DNA from: Candidatus Woesearchaeota archaeon
Lineage (GTDB): Archaea > Nanobdellota > Nanobdellia > Woesearchaeales > GW2011-AR15
NCBI GenBank assembly: GCA_016928835.1
Contig: JAFGJW010000005.1
Coordinates: 50,088 to 114,087, forward strand
DNA: 64,000 nucleotides
Direction: 5' to 3'
Notes under the pieces: model-generated
The model's input: the letters and a program-made list of their open reading frames with translations, nothing else
Told to the model about the DNA's origin: nothing
Database searches by the model: none
Translations under genes and position numbers: made by a program
In this document: positions 15,762 through 25,798 of the stretch, one piece after another
Layout of the letters: every line of letters starts with the position of its first letter
Numbering within the stretch: position 1 is the first letter of the stretch

Positions 15762-18700
15762 TGTTACAAGCAGAGCAATAACAAGGATGATTTTCCTAAT
15801 TATAGTAGTGGTAGCAATATCATTTGTTGCTTCAGAAAACATAACGCTTGAAAATGTGACTTTCGAAGATGAAAATGGTTTGTATGGAGAGATAGAATAT
15901 GTACAATCAGAGGATCTTTTTAATATCTCTTATGAGAGTGAATACATTGATATTGATGAATTGCTTAATGAGTCACTTAATGAACCATTACCAAATAATA
16001 CTCTGAAACTTGGGCTTAGTTCTGAGGTTGAAAACCTTAAGAACACATTTAGTGAATATGAATTTGCAGAGCAAGGAACAAAAATAATTGTTGCTCATGA
16101 TGAATCCAAAGCAGTATTTAATGGTCTGGAGCCAGAGGAAATTACAGATATTAAAATGATCCATGATGCAGAGATGGCAGCAGACATATTTGCCATTAAC
16201 TCTGTTGAAGTTGAGCAGGCAGTGATTTCACTTAGAAAAAATAGGGATATAGATAATATAATGTATTGCGATGATTTTGACTTTGAGACTGGTGAATGTA
16301 CATGGTTATTCACAAACCTGGAATTTGAACAGAATGGTACTCATGTATGGTTTACTGCTACGCATTTCAGCGCCTATACTGGCTGGAGCAATGATACAAA
16401 CACAAGCAACAGTACTTATGCTGCTGCCATGCTGATCTGGGACAGTACAGACAATGATTTGCCTTATGCTAATAAGACAATATACCCTACAAACACCACA
16501 GAGTTCTTTGCAAATTATTCAGTGAATGAAACTAGGGCAGGTGCAGACTGTCGCATAACATTTGATAGTCTCCAAGCAGCAATGCAGTACAATATGGAGT
16601 ATTCTATTTATTATTACAACAGGACATTTGATAGTCCTGGGACATATGCATATACTGTCAACTGCTACAACGGAAGCTATGACAACCTGACAGCAGCAGA
16701 TAATGTCATTATAAGCAGCTATTCTTCACCTCAGTCAAATACTACTAATTCATCAGATACAGATTATGATGGAGACGGCTACAATGCAAGCATTGACTGC
16801 GATGATCTAAACCCAAATGTCAATCCTGGAATGCAGGAAATCCCATATAATATGATTGATGATGACTGCAATATATCAACGCCAGATTACCTTGTACTTG
16901 AACTGGTTGCTAGTAAGCAGACCTATTCTTTGGGAGAGATCAGCTATATCACAATTGACGCACATTACGGGTCAGATGTGTATATCACAGTAAATACTCC
17001 TATTAATATATCCTATATCTACATCTTTTCAAACAAATCATACCCCATTACACAGGAATTTGTATTCACAAACAGGTCTGGCACATATTCTGTTGAGAGC
17101 ATTTTGTATTACACCAATTACACACTCACAAAAACACTTGATTTCAATGTTGAAAATAGCATTCAAGCCCAGATTTCTGTTAACCAATCTGTTATCTATG
17201 TAAATGATAGAGTAACACTATCAGCATCAGCTTCAGGAGGCCTTGGAAGCCTGACATACGAGTGGAATCTTGATGACGGTACTACGAGCACTCAGCAAAC
17301 CCTGGGCCATACATACACACAACCAGGGACATATAATATTGTACTTATTGTTAAGGACCTGGAAAATAATCAAGTTGTTGTAACCAAGCAGCTTATTGTT
17401 TTAAGGAAATATAGCGTAAAAATAACGGTTGTAGACAACTGCACGAATCATACGCTGGATGATGCAAGAGTTAAGCTTGATGACGAGAAAAAATACACAG
17501 AGAATGGAGCTGTTGAATTTATTGCTACCAACAAAACCTATAGCCTAAGGATATCTAAATCAGAGTATGAAGACTATGAAGATACAATAACAATCGACTC
17601 TGACACATATTTTACCATTGGTCTTAAGAGTGAAAATGATTTGGACGTGATTCTGCTTGCTCCAATTAATAACTCTGAGATTACTTCAAATGCACAATTC
17701 AAATTCACAGCTACAGCTTATGCAAACTGTACCCTGTACACTTCTGAGGATAATTCATGGTGGACGTCACAGAAAAGTATTGCAGCAGCACCTGGTGAAG
17801 AAATTGGGATAGGTGCAAATGATCTTTCAAGTGCGCTTGAAAAAGGCGTATATTACTGGAAAATAGAGTGCGAGAACATTGATTCTGTATTTAGCGAGAC
17901 CTGGAGATTTAAGCTCACAGATATAATAGTTGATAGTGATAATGAGGAGGGGGACGAAAATCCGAAGATATTTACCTCTGCGGGAGAGGAAATGGAAGAG
18001 AACGAGACATTTAATGTGGTCCAGGAAGTCTATAACCTCTTGCCTGATTTTGACAAGTTCACTCCTGAGCAGAAAAGGGTTGCGGAAATATTAGTGCTTG
18101 AATCCAAACTAAAAGAGTCAAAGAAAAAACTTGATATGGCAAACAGAGACCTCTTTAATCTGAGGTATAAGACAGACTCAGCTGATATTATTGAGACTAG
18201 GGATGAAATACTTGTAAGGATAGAGACAATAAAAGATGAGACTCCTATCTCAGTCAGAGTTGAGAAGAATGTGCAGTTTATTAAGTATATAGAGGATGAT
18301 GATGCTGAGGAATTGCTGAAAAGATACTCAGATATTAAGCATCTGGAAGCGAGCAGGAGTTACATAGAGCAAAATAAGATGCTGCAGAAAAAAATCACTA
18401 TATCAACAGAAGCATATAATGTTGAGCTTGAATATTTGTCCAAACGGGTGGAGAAGTTTACCATAGTAAGCAAGAGCATTGAGCTCGGCTCAGAAACAAA
18501 CACATTAAGACTTGTTGAATTCCTACCAAAAGACATTGTTCAATCTGCTGATGATATAATACTGCTTACTGGAGAAGCTTTAGTCATAGAGAAAGATCCA
18601 ATTCTAGAGCTCGACCTAAATACAGGTGTGAGAGAGCTTTCCTACAAATTAAGCAATCAAATCAACCTTGACATAATACCAAAAATCAAATCATTAGTTG

Positions 18701-19245
18701 TTGCTCTTGATGTTGATGAATCCCAAAACAGGATTACTGGTTTGGCTGTGCTTGACAAAATAGGAGTATCATCAAAAAACAAATTCATTTTTGTTATTGA
18801 GATTGTTGTCATTGTTGTCTTGTTAGTAGTCTATATGAAGAATACAAAAAAGCTTAGTAATGAAGATTTTGAGCAGGTGCCAAGCACATTTGCAGAAATG
18901 CAAAAAATCCTGAGTGATGCAGAAGTACTATTAACCCAAAATAAAGTCGAGGAGGCAGCAATGAAGTATGAAGAGTCAAAATTAATGTTTAATGCACTCG
19001 AAGATAGACAGAAAGAGCAGCTGTATCCTGAAATAACAGAGTTATGTAATAAGACCAACTATCACTATCTCTTGAAGCTAATCGAGGATATATATTCTCA
19101 TCTGGCAACAAAGGATCATGAGAGAGTAATAGAACTCTATAATGAGCTGAATCAGGAATACCAACAGCTCCCTGAAAATTATAAAGAAACGATTTACCCC
19201 AAATGTTTAGAATTGGCATCAATACTTGGAGACAATGAAAAATAA
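15751..19245 (+). CDS. large membrane-anchored surface protein (PKD and MopE-like motifs)
   Basis: 1164 residues. An N-terminal hydrophobic signal (residues 12-28) is followed by a large extracellular part full of N-x-S/T glycosylation sequons. A MopE-type metal-binding motif (DTDYDGDGYNASIDCDDLNP and following Cys, near 339-377) and a PKD domain (near 477-550, with YEWNLDDGTTS and HTYTQPGTYNIVLIVKD) are seen, then a carboxypeptidase-regulatory-like beta domain and a long coiled segment (about 770-900). A membrane helix lies at about 1011-1030. The C-terminal 130 residues are cytoplasmic and hold two copies of a helical motif (AxxxYxxxxxxYxxL followed by K and YP). It overlaps the next gene by 11 nt. 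A role as a surface or adhesion component of the following ATPase is inferred from context. Confidence 0.85.
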   Translation: MRYSVTSRAITRMIFLIIVVVAISFVASENITLENVTFEDENGLYGEIEYVQSEDLFNISYESEYIDIDELLNESLNEPLPNNTLKLGLSSEVENLKNTFSEYEFAEQGTKIIVAHDESKAVFNGLEPEEITDIKMIHDAEMAADIFAINSVEVEQAVISLRKNRDIDNIMYCDDFDFETGECTWLFTNLEFEQNGTHVWFTATHFSAYTGWSNDTNTSNSTYAAAMLIWDSTDNDLPYANKTIYPTNTTEFFANYSVNETRAGADCRITFDSLQAAMQYNMEYSIYYYNRTFDSPGTYAYTVNCYNGSYDNLTAADNVIISSYSSPQSNTTNSSDTDYDGDGYNASIDCDDLNPNVNPGMQEIPYNMIDDDCNISTPDYLVLELVASKQTYSLGEISYITIDAHYGSDVYITVNTPINISYIYIFSNKSYPITQEFVFTNRSGTYSVESILYYTNYTLTKTLDFNVENSIQAQISVNQSVIYVNDRVTLSASASGGLGSLTYEWNLDDGTTSTQQTLGHTYTQPGTYNIVLIVKDLENNQVVVTKQLIVLRKYSVKITVVDNCTNHTLDDARVKLDDEKKYTENGAVEFIATNKTYSLRISKSEYEDYEDTITIDSDTYFTIGLKSENDLDVILLAPINNSEITSNAQFKFTATAYANCTLYTSEDNSWWTSQKSIAAAPGEEIGIGANDLSSALEKGVYYWKIECENIDSVFSETWRFKLTDIIVDSDNEEGDENPKIFTSAGEEMEENETFNVVQEVYNLLPDFDKFTPEQKRVAEILVLESKLKESKKKLDMANRDLFNLRYKTDSADIIETRDEILVRIETIKDETPISVRVEKNVQFIKYIEDDDAEELLKRYSDIKHLEASRSYIEQNKMLQKKITISTEAYNVELEYLSKRVEKFTIVSKSIELGSETNTLRLVEFLPKDIVQSADDIILLTGEALVIEKDPILELDLNTGVRELSYKLSNQINLDIIPKIKSLVVALDVDESQNRITGLAVLDKIGVSSKNKFIFVIEIVVIVVLLVVYMKNTKKLSNEDFEQVPSTFAEMQKILSDAEVLLTQNKVEEAAMKYEESKLMFNALEDRQKEQLYPEITELCNKTNYHYLLKLIEDIYSHLATKDHERVIELYNELNQEYQQLPENYKETIYPKCLELASILGDNEK

Positions 19246-22200
19246 TATAGATAATCTGCTGAAAAATACTTTTGTAGCCTTGCTTATTGTACTGTCTATA
19301 CTCTCCTTATTAATTGTCCAGGATTATGTTGCATACGTAGGTTACCATGAAGCAGAAGCAGGCCAGATAACAGAGCTAATAGTTGAAGAGATATCGCCTG
19401 CTTGGTACTGGAACGGGATATATGGAATAATTATCATGGCGCCTTCGATTAACAGCACCTGGTATGTAGAGGCTTCAAATGCAGGCATGGACAATCTTAA
19501 CCCTATAGTGCAGTGCCTTGAACCTGGGATAGAGCATGAAGTCTACGCTTCTTTGGTAAATTCAGCAAACATAAGCTGGAATACTATAACAAATGCTTCG
19601 CCAGAGATGGTTGATACGTGGCTTGGTATTCCTCTTAATCACAGCACTTCAGCAGTAAATACCTTTACTGAGACAATTACAGTTGAAGTTGGCAACAATA
19701 CTATCTCAAATGTTCCTGCTGTTTATACCTATCAGTCAACAAACTGGTCCAGCACTGTCTTTGCTCATGGACTCCTTTGGGATGGGACTAATATAATAAT
19801 AGTCTCAAAAGTCACAGAGGGATATCCTACAGGATTTAATAATAATCCACTTAATTACCAGATGTTTGTTCCTGTCCAGATAAACACTACCCCTATTTAT
19901 TATATCTTTTCTGATCCCAGTGATGTCTGCCCAGCAGGTGAAGGAGAGTCGGTAGAGAAGGGAACTGTATATGGCTGGGTTACTGATAATGCAACTGGTG
20001 TGCCGCTGGAAAATGTAATGGTCTTCTTAGGCAGGGATTATGATGTTACCGATCAATATGGATATTATAATGTCTCAGAGATGGCTGGTGACTATAAGAT
20101 AGTTGCCATTAAGATGGGTTACAACAACTATGTTGGCAATGTGACTGTAATAGAAAACAATTATACAAACCATAACATATCAATGGTCCAGTATCAAGAG
20201 CCGCTAACAGGCACCGGGCCGGGAGTTGGTACAGGTGTAGGGCCTGGACAGACAAGAAAGACTGGTGAGGGCCCAGGCATTGGGCCAGGCATTGGACCTA
20301 GCATTGGTCCTTACCTAGAGAAGCCTGAGCAGATGGGTATAGACCATTTTGTCTCGCTTGACAGGCTGTATAAAAAAATAAGGCTTGGCAACTTCTTTAT
20401 TGAACACCTTCTGATATACAGCTTCAGAGCAGAGCCGGCAAGGGTGAATGTGGATATCACTGGAAATGTGACAGAGATTTTGGAGATAGATAAAACACAG
20501 TTTGTTATTGAACAGAACCAATATGATAATGTTACTATTACGGTTTTTGGTAGCAAAATAGGGACCTTCACCGGAAAGATACAAGTGTCAGGGGATTTTA
20601 ATGACTCGCTGCCTGTTGAGATCATTGTAACAGACGAGGACAAACTGCCTGTTGAAGCTCTCCTAATGCAGCTTGAAGTTTTGTCAAGCAGACCTTATGC
20701 AGGTGATAAGTTCAAGTTCAGAATGAATCTCCATAACTTACTAGTGGAAGAGAAATATAATGTCTCATTGCATTATTACATAAGAGGAGTTGAGTCATCG
20801 ACTGCTAATAATACACTTTACCTTGGAAATGATACCGTGGAGCTGCTCACAGCAACTTCTTTGATTAAAGAGGTTGAACTGCCAGAAGACTGGGAAAAAG
20901 GGGATTATTTCTTAATCGTAGAAGCATACTATCTTGATTTGTATTCACAGGCATCTACAGTATTCACAATATTTGAACCAATCTACATGTATTCTGTGTT
21001 TGGTATAATGCCCTTGTGGAAGCTGCTCTTGATTTTGCTTGGACTTACTTTACTAATATTAACGGTTATCATAGTCCGGACACGCATGGAAGCAAAAAAG
21101 AGATTCCATGCAAAAGTTGAATACAACCTGCTTCCAAAAAAAGGTCCAAGATCGATTTATATTGGAAAGATAGCAGAGACTGAAAGAGATACATTCTTCG
21201 ACATGGACAAGCTTACCGTGCACACAATAGTAGCAGGTTCGACTGGAGGCGGTAAAACTATCTCAGCTCAAGTAATAGTGGAGGAATGTTTGATGAGGGA
21301 TGTGTCAGTTGTTGTGTTTGATCCAACAGCACAATGGACCGGCATGTTAAGAAAATGCTCAGATGAGAAGATGATGTCGTTCTATGCCAGATTTCACCTG
21401 ACAAAAAAAGATTCCAGAGCTTTTAATGGGAACATAAGAGCAATTAAGAATCCGAGAGAAAGGATTGATTTGATGAAATATTGGAAGCCTGGAGAAATAC
21501 ATGTTTTCACGTTGAGCACACTTGACCCTAAGGATATCGATATCTTTGTCGCAAATACTGTTAGAGAGGTCTTCCATTCAAACCTTCAGGAATTCCGTGG
21601 GTTAAGAATGCTCATGGTTTATGACGAGGTCCATAGATTGCTCCCAAAATTCGGAGGTTCTGGAGAGGGCTTTATCCAGATAGAGAGAGCATGCAGGGAA
21701 TTTAGAAAATGGGGTATAGGTGTACTGCTTGTGTCCCAGGTACTCGCAGATTTCGTTGGTCAGATTAAGGCAAATATAAACACAGAAGTACAGATGAAGA
21801 CAAGAGATGAGGGTGATCTTAAGAGGATAGAAACCAAGTATGGTAAGGCTTATATCCAGGAACTGGTTAAGGCGCCAGTCGGCTCTGGCATGGTGCAAAA
21901 CTCTGCCTGGAACAGAGGCAAGCCGTATTATGTTACCTTTAGACCTATCCTCCATAGTGTGAAAAGACTTGGTGATGAAGAACTTGACAAATACAACAAG
22001 TACAATAATATGGTCGATGATATTGATTATCAGCTTGAGCAACTTGAACAGGAAGGTGTTGATATTTTTGACCTTAAGCTTGAACTTAAGCTGGCACGAG
22101 ATAAGATAAAATCTGGCAACTTCAACATGGTTGATATATACCTTGAAGGATTAAAACCAAGAGTTGAGAAGCACTGGCAGACTCTTGGCAAAAAACCTCA

Positions 22201-23194
22201 AAAGAGAGAGGTTGAATTAATATCAGAGCAGGAACTTAGAGAATCCTTGCAGGCTGCAAAACAATCAAGAGAGCAATTTGAGAAAGCAAGTGATGAAGGC
22301 GCAGATGTTAAGGAAAAGAAAAAGGAAGGGCCTCTTGGCTTTAACCAGGATGTTGCCCCTGACAAAATCTTGAAGCTGTCTAATGGTATGCTTGTCATTA
22401 ATATGAAAAGCCTCTATGATGAGATAGCGGCAATGAAAAAAGAGGATTTTGAGCAGCATGTGAGCCAGGAAAAAAATGATTTTTCTGACTGGATACGAAA
22501 TGCTATAAAAAACATAAAGCTTGCTGATGTTGCAGACCAGATTATTACAAAGGAAGACTATTTGAGCTTTCTTGAACTTGCAGAGAAGGGAAAAGAGAAG
22601 GAATTCAAAATCACAACTCCGAGAGAAAAACCTTTGGCTAAAAAAGAGCAGCCTAAAGTTGAGCAGCCAGCACAGGAGAGACCAAAACAGGAGCAGCCAG
22701 AGCAGGCACAGGAAAAAGAAAAACCTGAAAAAGCAGCTGAAGAACAGGTACAGAAACAGACTGAGCCTGCTCCTGCTGTTCAGGAGGCACCTGAAAAAAG
22801 AGAAGCTGAACAAAAAGAGCAGCTTCAACCACAAACCACTGGGCAGCCGGCAGCTATTGGACAGGGAGAACAGGCATCAGCTGGAGCTCTTGGTTTCAAT
22901 GATGATGTTGCTCCAGAAAAATTCCTTTTGCTTTCCAACGGCATGCTTGTAGTGAGCCTCAAGAGCCTTAGTGATGAGATAAATAATATGAGTGATGATG
23001 ATTTCGCACAGCATGTTAATGACCAAAAAAATGAATTCGCCGACTGGATAAAAGATGCAACAAACAATGCAAAACTGGCAAAAATAGCAGGAGAGGTTAA
23101 AACAAAAAATGAATTTGCCAGGCTGCTTTCACTAGCTGGGCAGAATAAAGAAGATGAGTTTAAAAAAGAGGAGGCAATTGAAAAACAGAATTAG
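19235..23194 (+). CDS. transmembrane ectodomain fused to HerA/VirB4-type P-loop ATPase
   Basis: 1319 residues. The N-terminal membrane helix (about 10-28) leads to an ectodomain of about 550 residues with a carboxypeptidase-regulatory-like domain (242-315, GWVTDNATGVPLENVMVF) and a Gly/Pro-rich linker (326-362). A second membrane helix lies at 587-612. A cytoplasmic motor follows: Walker A AGSTGGGKT at 667-675, Walker B LMVYDEVHRLLP at 793-804, then a downstream VLLVSQ sensor-like strand, as in HerA/FtsK-type hexameric pumps. After it come helices, then two copies of a module of about 90 residues (1032-1125 and 1217-1310) separated by a Glu/Gln/Pro/Lys-rich linker. The ATG at 19235 has GGAG 3 nt upstream; a TTG 9 nt earlier is possible. 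Such motors move DNA or protein; the cargo is unknown. No relaxase or conjugation genes are nearby. Confidence 0.88.
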   Translation: MKNNIDNLLKNTFVALLIVLSILSLLIVQDYVAYVGYHEAEAGQITELIVEEISPAWYWNGIYGIIIMAPSINSTWYVEASNAGMDNLNPIVQCLEPGIEHEVYASLVNSANISWNTITNASPEMVDTWLGIPLNHSTSAVNTFTETITVEVGNNTISNVPAVYTYQSTNWSSTVFAHGLLWDGTNIIIVSKVTEGYPTGFNNNPLNYQMFVPVQINTTPIYYIFSDPSDVCPAGEGESVEKGTVYGWVTDNATGVPLENVMVFLGRDYDVTDQYGYYNVSEMAGDYKIVAIKMGYNNYVGNVTVIENNYTNHNISMVQYQEPLTGTGPGVGTGVGPGQTRKTGEGPGIGPGIGPSIGPYLEKPEQMGIDHFVSLDRLYKKIRLGNFFIEHLLIYSFRAEPARVNVDITGNVTEILEIDKTQFVIEQNQYDNVTITVFGSKIGTFTGKIQVSGDFNDSLPVEIIVTDEDKLPVEALLMQLEVLSSRPYAGDKFKFRMNLHNLLVEEKYNVSLHYYIRGVESSTANNTLYLGNDTVELLTATSLIKEVELPEDWEKGDYFLIVEAYYLDLYSQASTVFTIFEPIYMYSVFGIMPLWKLLLILLGLTLLILTVIIVRTRMEAKKRFHAKVEYNLLPKKGPRSIYIGKIAETERDTFFDMDKLTVHTIVAGSTGGGKTISAQVIVEECLMRDVSVVVFDPTAQWTGMLRKCSDEKMMSFYARFHLTKKDSRAFNGNIRAIKNPRERIDLMKYWKPGEIHVFTLSTLDPKDIDIFVANTVREVFHSNLQEFRGLRMLMVYDEVHRLLPKFGGSGEGFIQIERACREFRKWGIGVLLVSQVLADFVGQIKANINTEVQMKTRDEGDLKRIETKYGKAYIQELVKAPVGSGMVQNSAWNRGKPYYVTFRPILHSVKRLGDEELDKYNKYNNMVDDIDYQLEQLEQEGVDIFDLKLELKLARDKIKSGNFNMVDIYLEGLKPRVEKHWQTLGKKPQKREVELISEQELRESLQAAKQSREQFEKASDEGADVKEKKKEGPLGFNQDVAPDKILKLSNGMLVINMKSLYDEIAAMKKEDFEQHVSQEKNDFSDWIRNAIKNIKLADVADQIITKEDYLSFLELAEKGKEKEFKITTPREKPLAKKEQPKVEQPAQERPKQEQPEQAQEKEKPEKAAEEQVQKQTEPAPAVQEAPEKREAEQKEQLQPQTTGQPAAIGQGEQASAGALGFNDDVAPEKFLLLSNGMLVVSLKSLSDEINNMSDDDFAQHVNDQKNEFADWIKDATNNAKLAKIAGEVKTKNEFARLLSLAGQNKEDEFKKEEAIEKQN

Positions 23195-23214
23195 CAGATA
23201 ATTACAAAATCAAA

Positions 23215-23442
23215 ATGTTTGAAAGATATATGGAGATATGCACAAAGAGGAGGACTCACCTTATCAATGTACTTGAGGGCAATACCCAAGAAATTGATCC
23301 ATGCACTCAGCACAAATTATACGGTGCAATAAATGAGATTGGGTTCATTATTGATGCACTTCACTATTATGAAGAAAAAAACTCAAATAATGGTAAAGAA
23401 CATGGTATTAAGGAAGAGCAGGTAGACAATGGCACAAACTGA
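23215..23442 (+). CDS. small charged helical protein, 75 aa
   Basis: Begins MFERYMEICTKRRTHLINVL and continues with amphipathic helices (LYGAINEIGFIIDALHYYEE), then a hydrophilic tail. No membrane segment. It lies 20 nt after the ATPase gene and overlaps the next gene by 14 nt, so it belongs to the operon. No family recognised. A small helical-hairpin adaptor for one of the larger proteins is a reasonable guess and no more. Confidence 0.65.
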   Translation: MFERYMEICTKRRTHLINVLEGNTQEIDPCTQHKLYGAINEIGFIIDALHYYEEKNSNNGKEHGIKEEQVDNGTN

Positions 23443-24334
23443 TTCAAATACAAGCATTAAGGAGATTGGTGTGGATAAATACTTTCGCTTCCAAGATGGG
23501 CAGATTGCGAAAAATCCAGTTGAATTGCTCCATATACTACCTAATTTAAACCCGTCAGTATTTGACTTCCACTTGAATCAAAATAAGAATGATTTTGCAA
23601 ACTGGGTTGAGGATGTCTTTAATAATCATGGGCTTGGCAAGGAAATGCGTTCTGTTACATCTAAACCTGAATTGATTGCAGTGTTAGGTAAGTATTTCGA
23701 CAAAAAAGAAGAAGAAGTGCCGGAGCAGCCGCAACAGGAAATAGAAAAAAAAGCAACAGAACAACATGATAAGATAGAAAATAATAATGCAGCATATGAG
23801 AGCCCTGAGACAAATAATCCTGCAAAAGAGGACATACAAGTAAAATCTGCGGACTCTGTTGGACAACCTGGGCCAGAAACAGTGGATAATACTGATAATA
23901 GTAATACAAGTAATGAACAAACTTCAGAAGTTCCTCCAGTTAAGGAAAATACTGCGAAATCAGCACCAAAGCTTGATATAAACAGAATTGACAAGATAAA
24001 AGAATCAATCCACTATCCGCCAATTGAGAAAGCGAGTTATGAGCAGGTTCTGTCTCCTGACAGCCTTGCTAAAATGTATGAAGACACCCACTCAAAACTA
24101 TATTCCCGTTGCAGTGAATTAAGGAAAAGCGGGAAAGATACTAGACTTGCAGAACTAATGCTTATGAGGATTAAACCAAGGATCAAACTTTTCCGGGCAA
24201 CACTTGGCAAAAAGGATTCACACTATGTGGAACAGCTCATAGAGGACGCAAGAGAAGAAATCAATCATATTAACTCATTAGATGAAAATACTCCCAAAGA
24301 GCAAAATGCAGAACCAACAAAAGAAGAAATGTAA
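23429..24334 (+). CDS. adaptor protein sharing two modules with the ATPase
   Basis: 301 residues, soluble. Residues about 8-90 repeat the module found twice at the C-terminus of the upstream ATPase: a YFRFQDGQ-type start, a line of helices, then FHLNQNKNDFANWVEDVF matching HVSQEKNDFSDWIRNAI and HVNDQKNEFADWIKDAT. A Glu/Asn/Pro-rich low-complexity linker follows (about 95-175). The C-terminal part (MRIKPRIKLFRATLGKK) matches LEGLKPRVEKHWQTLGKK in the ATPase just after its motor domain. So this protein looks like the regulatory tail of the ATPase in separate form, and probably joins it in one complex. The ribosome site is weak and translation is probably coupled. Confidence 0.75.
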   Translation: MAQTDSNTSIKEIGVDKYFRFQDGQIAKNPVELLHILPNLNPSVFDFHLNQNKNDFANWVEDVFNNHGLGKEMRSVTSKPELIAVLGKYFDKKEEEVPEQPQQEIEKKATEQHDKIENNNAAYESPETNNPAKEDIQVKSADSVGQPGPETVDNTDNSNTSNEQTSEVPPVKENTAKSAPKLDINRIDKIKESIHYPPIEKASYEQVLSPDSLAKMYEDTHSKLYSRCSELRKSGKDTRLAELMLMRIKPRIKLFRATLGKKDSHYVEQLIEDAREEINHINSLDENTPKEQNAEPTKEEM

Positions 24335-24380
24335 AGTTTTATAAAAATAGAGGAAATAACAAAATAAAAAGAGGTGTAGT

Positions 24381-25649
24381 ATGGGGCTTTTTAAAAAATA
24401 CAAGCGGATAGAAGATCAGGAGCAGGAAGAGGCTATCCAAAGCGACCCTGAGCATAAAAAAGAAGATGCCCCAGCAAAGCCAGATGCAAACCTAGCTACT
24501 TCTAGATTATCTGCTGAATTTACTAGGCTCAAAGCCCAATTTGAACAATTCTCTGAGCTAAGGAAGGTAATTAATGAGAGATTCACCAGGATAAACGAGC
24601 AGGTTGGTGAGCTTAGAGGGATGATAATGGATACCAATAGGGGCATCCAGGACATGGAAGTAAAGACTGTGAAGGCAGTTGACCTTGTTGAAGCAGTCCA
24701 GCCTGATAAGTTAATGGTGGAAGTAAGAAAGCAGGATGCTAAAATAGAGGCATTGAAGGCAAACCTTGAAAGCAACGAGGCTATGATGAAATCCATCCTG
24801 GATCAGTTGAAGGAACTGAGACATCAAATTACTGTTTTTCGCGGGCTTGATGAAGTTATTAAGCTAAATGAAGAAGTAAAAAAGGAACTATTCAATATTA
24901 AGAAGGTACAGGCTACAGTTGAAAGACACTCGGACAAGATTGAGGGAATCTTTGTTGAGTCGCAGAAACGTTTTCAGGAATTTGAAAAGATTTCTGACCG
25001 GATAAAGGAGACAGAAAAGCAGCTCAAGACAGTCTCTCAACAAAGTGATCAAAACAAAGTGAAAATACCTTCTTTGGCTACCAAAAAAGAGGTTGAAAAT
25101 CTAATCACCAAACTAAATGATTTTGAGAAACATGTTGGCAATGTCATCGACCTTCTGACAAGAAGAGCAAATGAGCTGCCAAAAGAAGTTAATGAAAGAT
25201 TTGCCAAACTTGAACAAAGCTTGAACAATGTCTTCCAGAATAAATTACGAAAAGCAGACAAAACCAATAGGATACTTGATACTATTGAGAAGCGCGCTCC
25301 AAAGATTGCAGCAGAACTGCGGCTGTCAGAAGTATTAGATAAACAGCAACAGACAGCAGAGCAACAAGTTGAGCCTAAAAAAGAAAAACCAGCTGCCAAG
25401 TCACCAGAGCAAGTGCCTGTAAAAACAGCATCTTCAGAACCAGCATTAGTTGGAAAGGAGGGAGGAACTTCACAAGAGGCTGCAACAGGAATCTCCTCAG
25501 GTGAGCCAACAAAAGAGATAAAACCCGAAGAAGCAAAAGAGAAAAAAGGAATCTTTGGCAAAATTTTCAGCAAACAGAATAATAATAAGCCTAAAGACCA
25601 AACTAAAGAAACACAAGATCAATCTGAGAAACCTGAGCAAGCGGAATAG
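24381..25649 (+). CDS. coiled-coil cytoplasmic protein, 422 aa
   Basis: No signal or membrane segment. After a basic start (MGLFKKYKRIEDQEQEE) there is an almost continuous heptad pattern from about residue 45 to 315 (for example LKAQFEQFSELRKVINERF and TEKQLKTVSQQSD), then a low-complexity Lys/Pro/Glu/Ala tail ending in GIFGKIFSKQNNN and an acidic end. The GLFKKYK and GIFGKIFSK ends could bind membrane. AGAGGTG lies ahead of the ATG. It is the last gene of the 15.3-25.6 kb set. The coiled coil recalls archaellum FlaC/D-type scaffold proteins in style, but no sequence motif supports that. Confidence 0.75.
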   Translation: MGLFKKYKRIEDQEQEEAIQSDPEHKKEDAPAKPDANLATSRLSAEFTRLKAQFEQFSELRKVINERFTRINEQVGELRGMIMDTNRGIQDMEVKTVKAVDLVEAVQPDKLMVEVRKQDAKIEALKANLESNEAMMKSILDQLKELRHQITVFRGLDEVIKLNEEVKKELFNIKKVQATVERHSDKIEGIFVESQKRFQEFEKISDRIKETEKQLKTVSQQSDQNKVKIPSLATKKEVENLITKLNDFEKHVGNVIDLLTRRANELPKEVNERFAKLEQSLNNVFQNKLRKADKTNRILDTIEKRAPKIAAELRLSEVLDKQQQTAEQQVEPKKEKPAAKSPEQVPVKTASSEPALVGKEGGTSQEAATGISSGEPTKEIKPEEAKEKKGIFGKIFSKQNNNKPKDQTKETQDQSEKPEQAE

Positions 25650-25798
25650 ACTAATCCAATTTTTACTTCTCCGATCCTTATATTTTTCCTGATAGATTAT
25701 TTCTCCTATATCAATTATAACATATTTATCCAATATAATTGTTTATTATCCTGTTATGATAGCAAAGTTCTTAAATATATCTGTTCACGGATTATTTT

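Noticed and set aside
22265..22834. 189-aa reverse ORF rich in Phe, Leu and Cys
   Set aside because: Antisense of the Glu/Gln/Lys-rich tail of the ATPase; such shadows are expected there.
19235..25649. Archaellum or conjugation operon
   Set aside because: No archaellin, FlaI/FlaJ, prepilin peptidase, relaxase or coupling protein; only the coiled-coil protein looks superficially similar.
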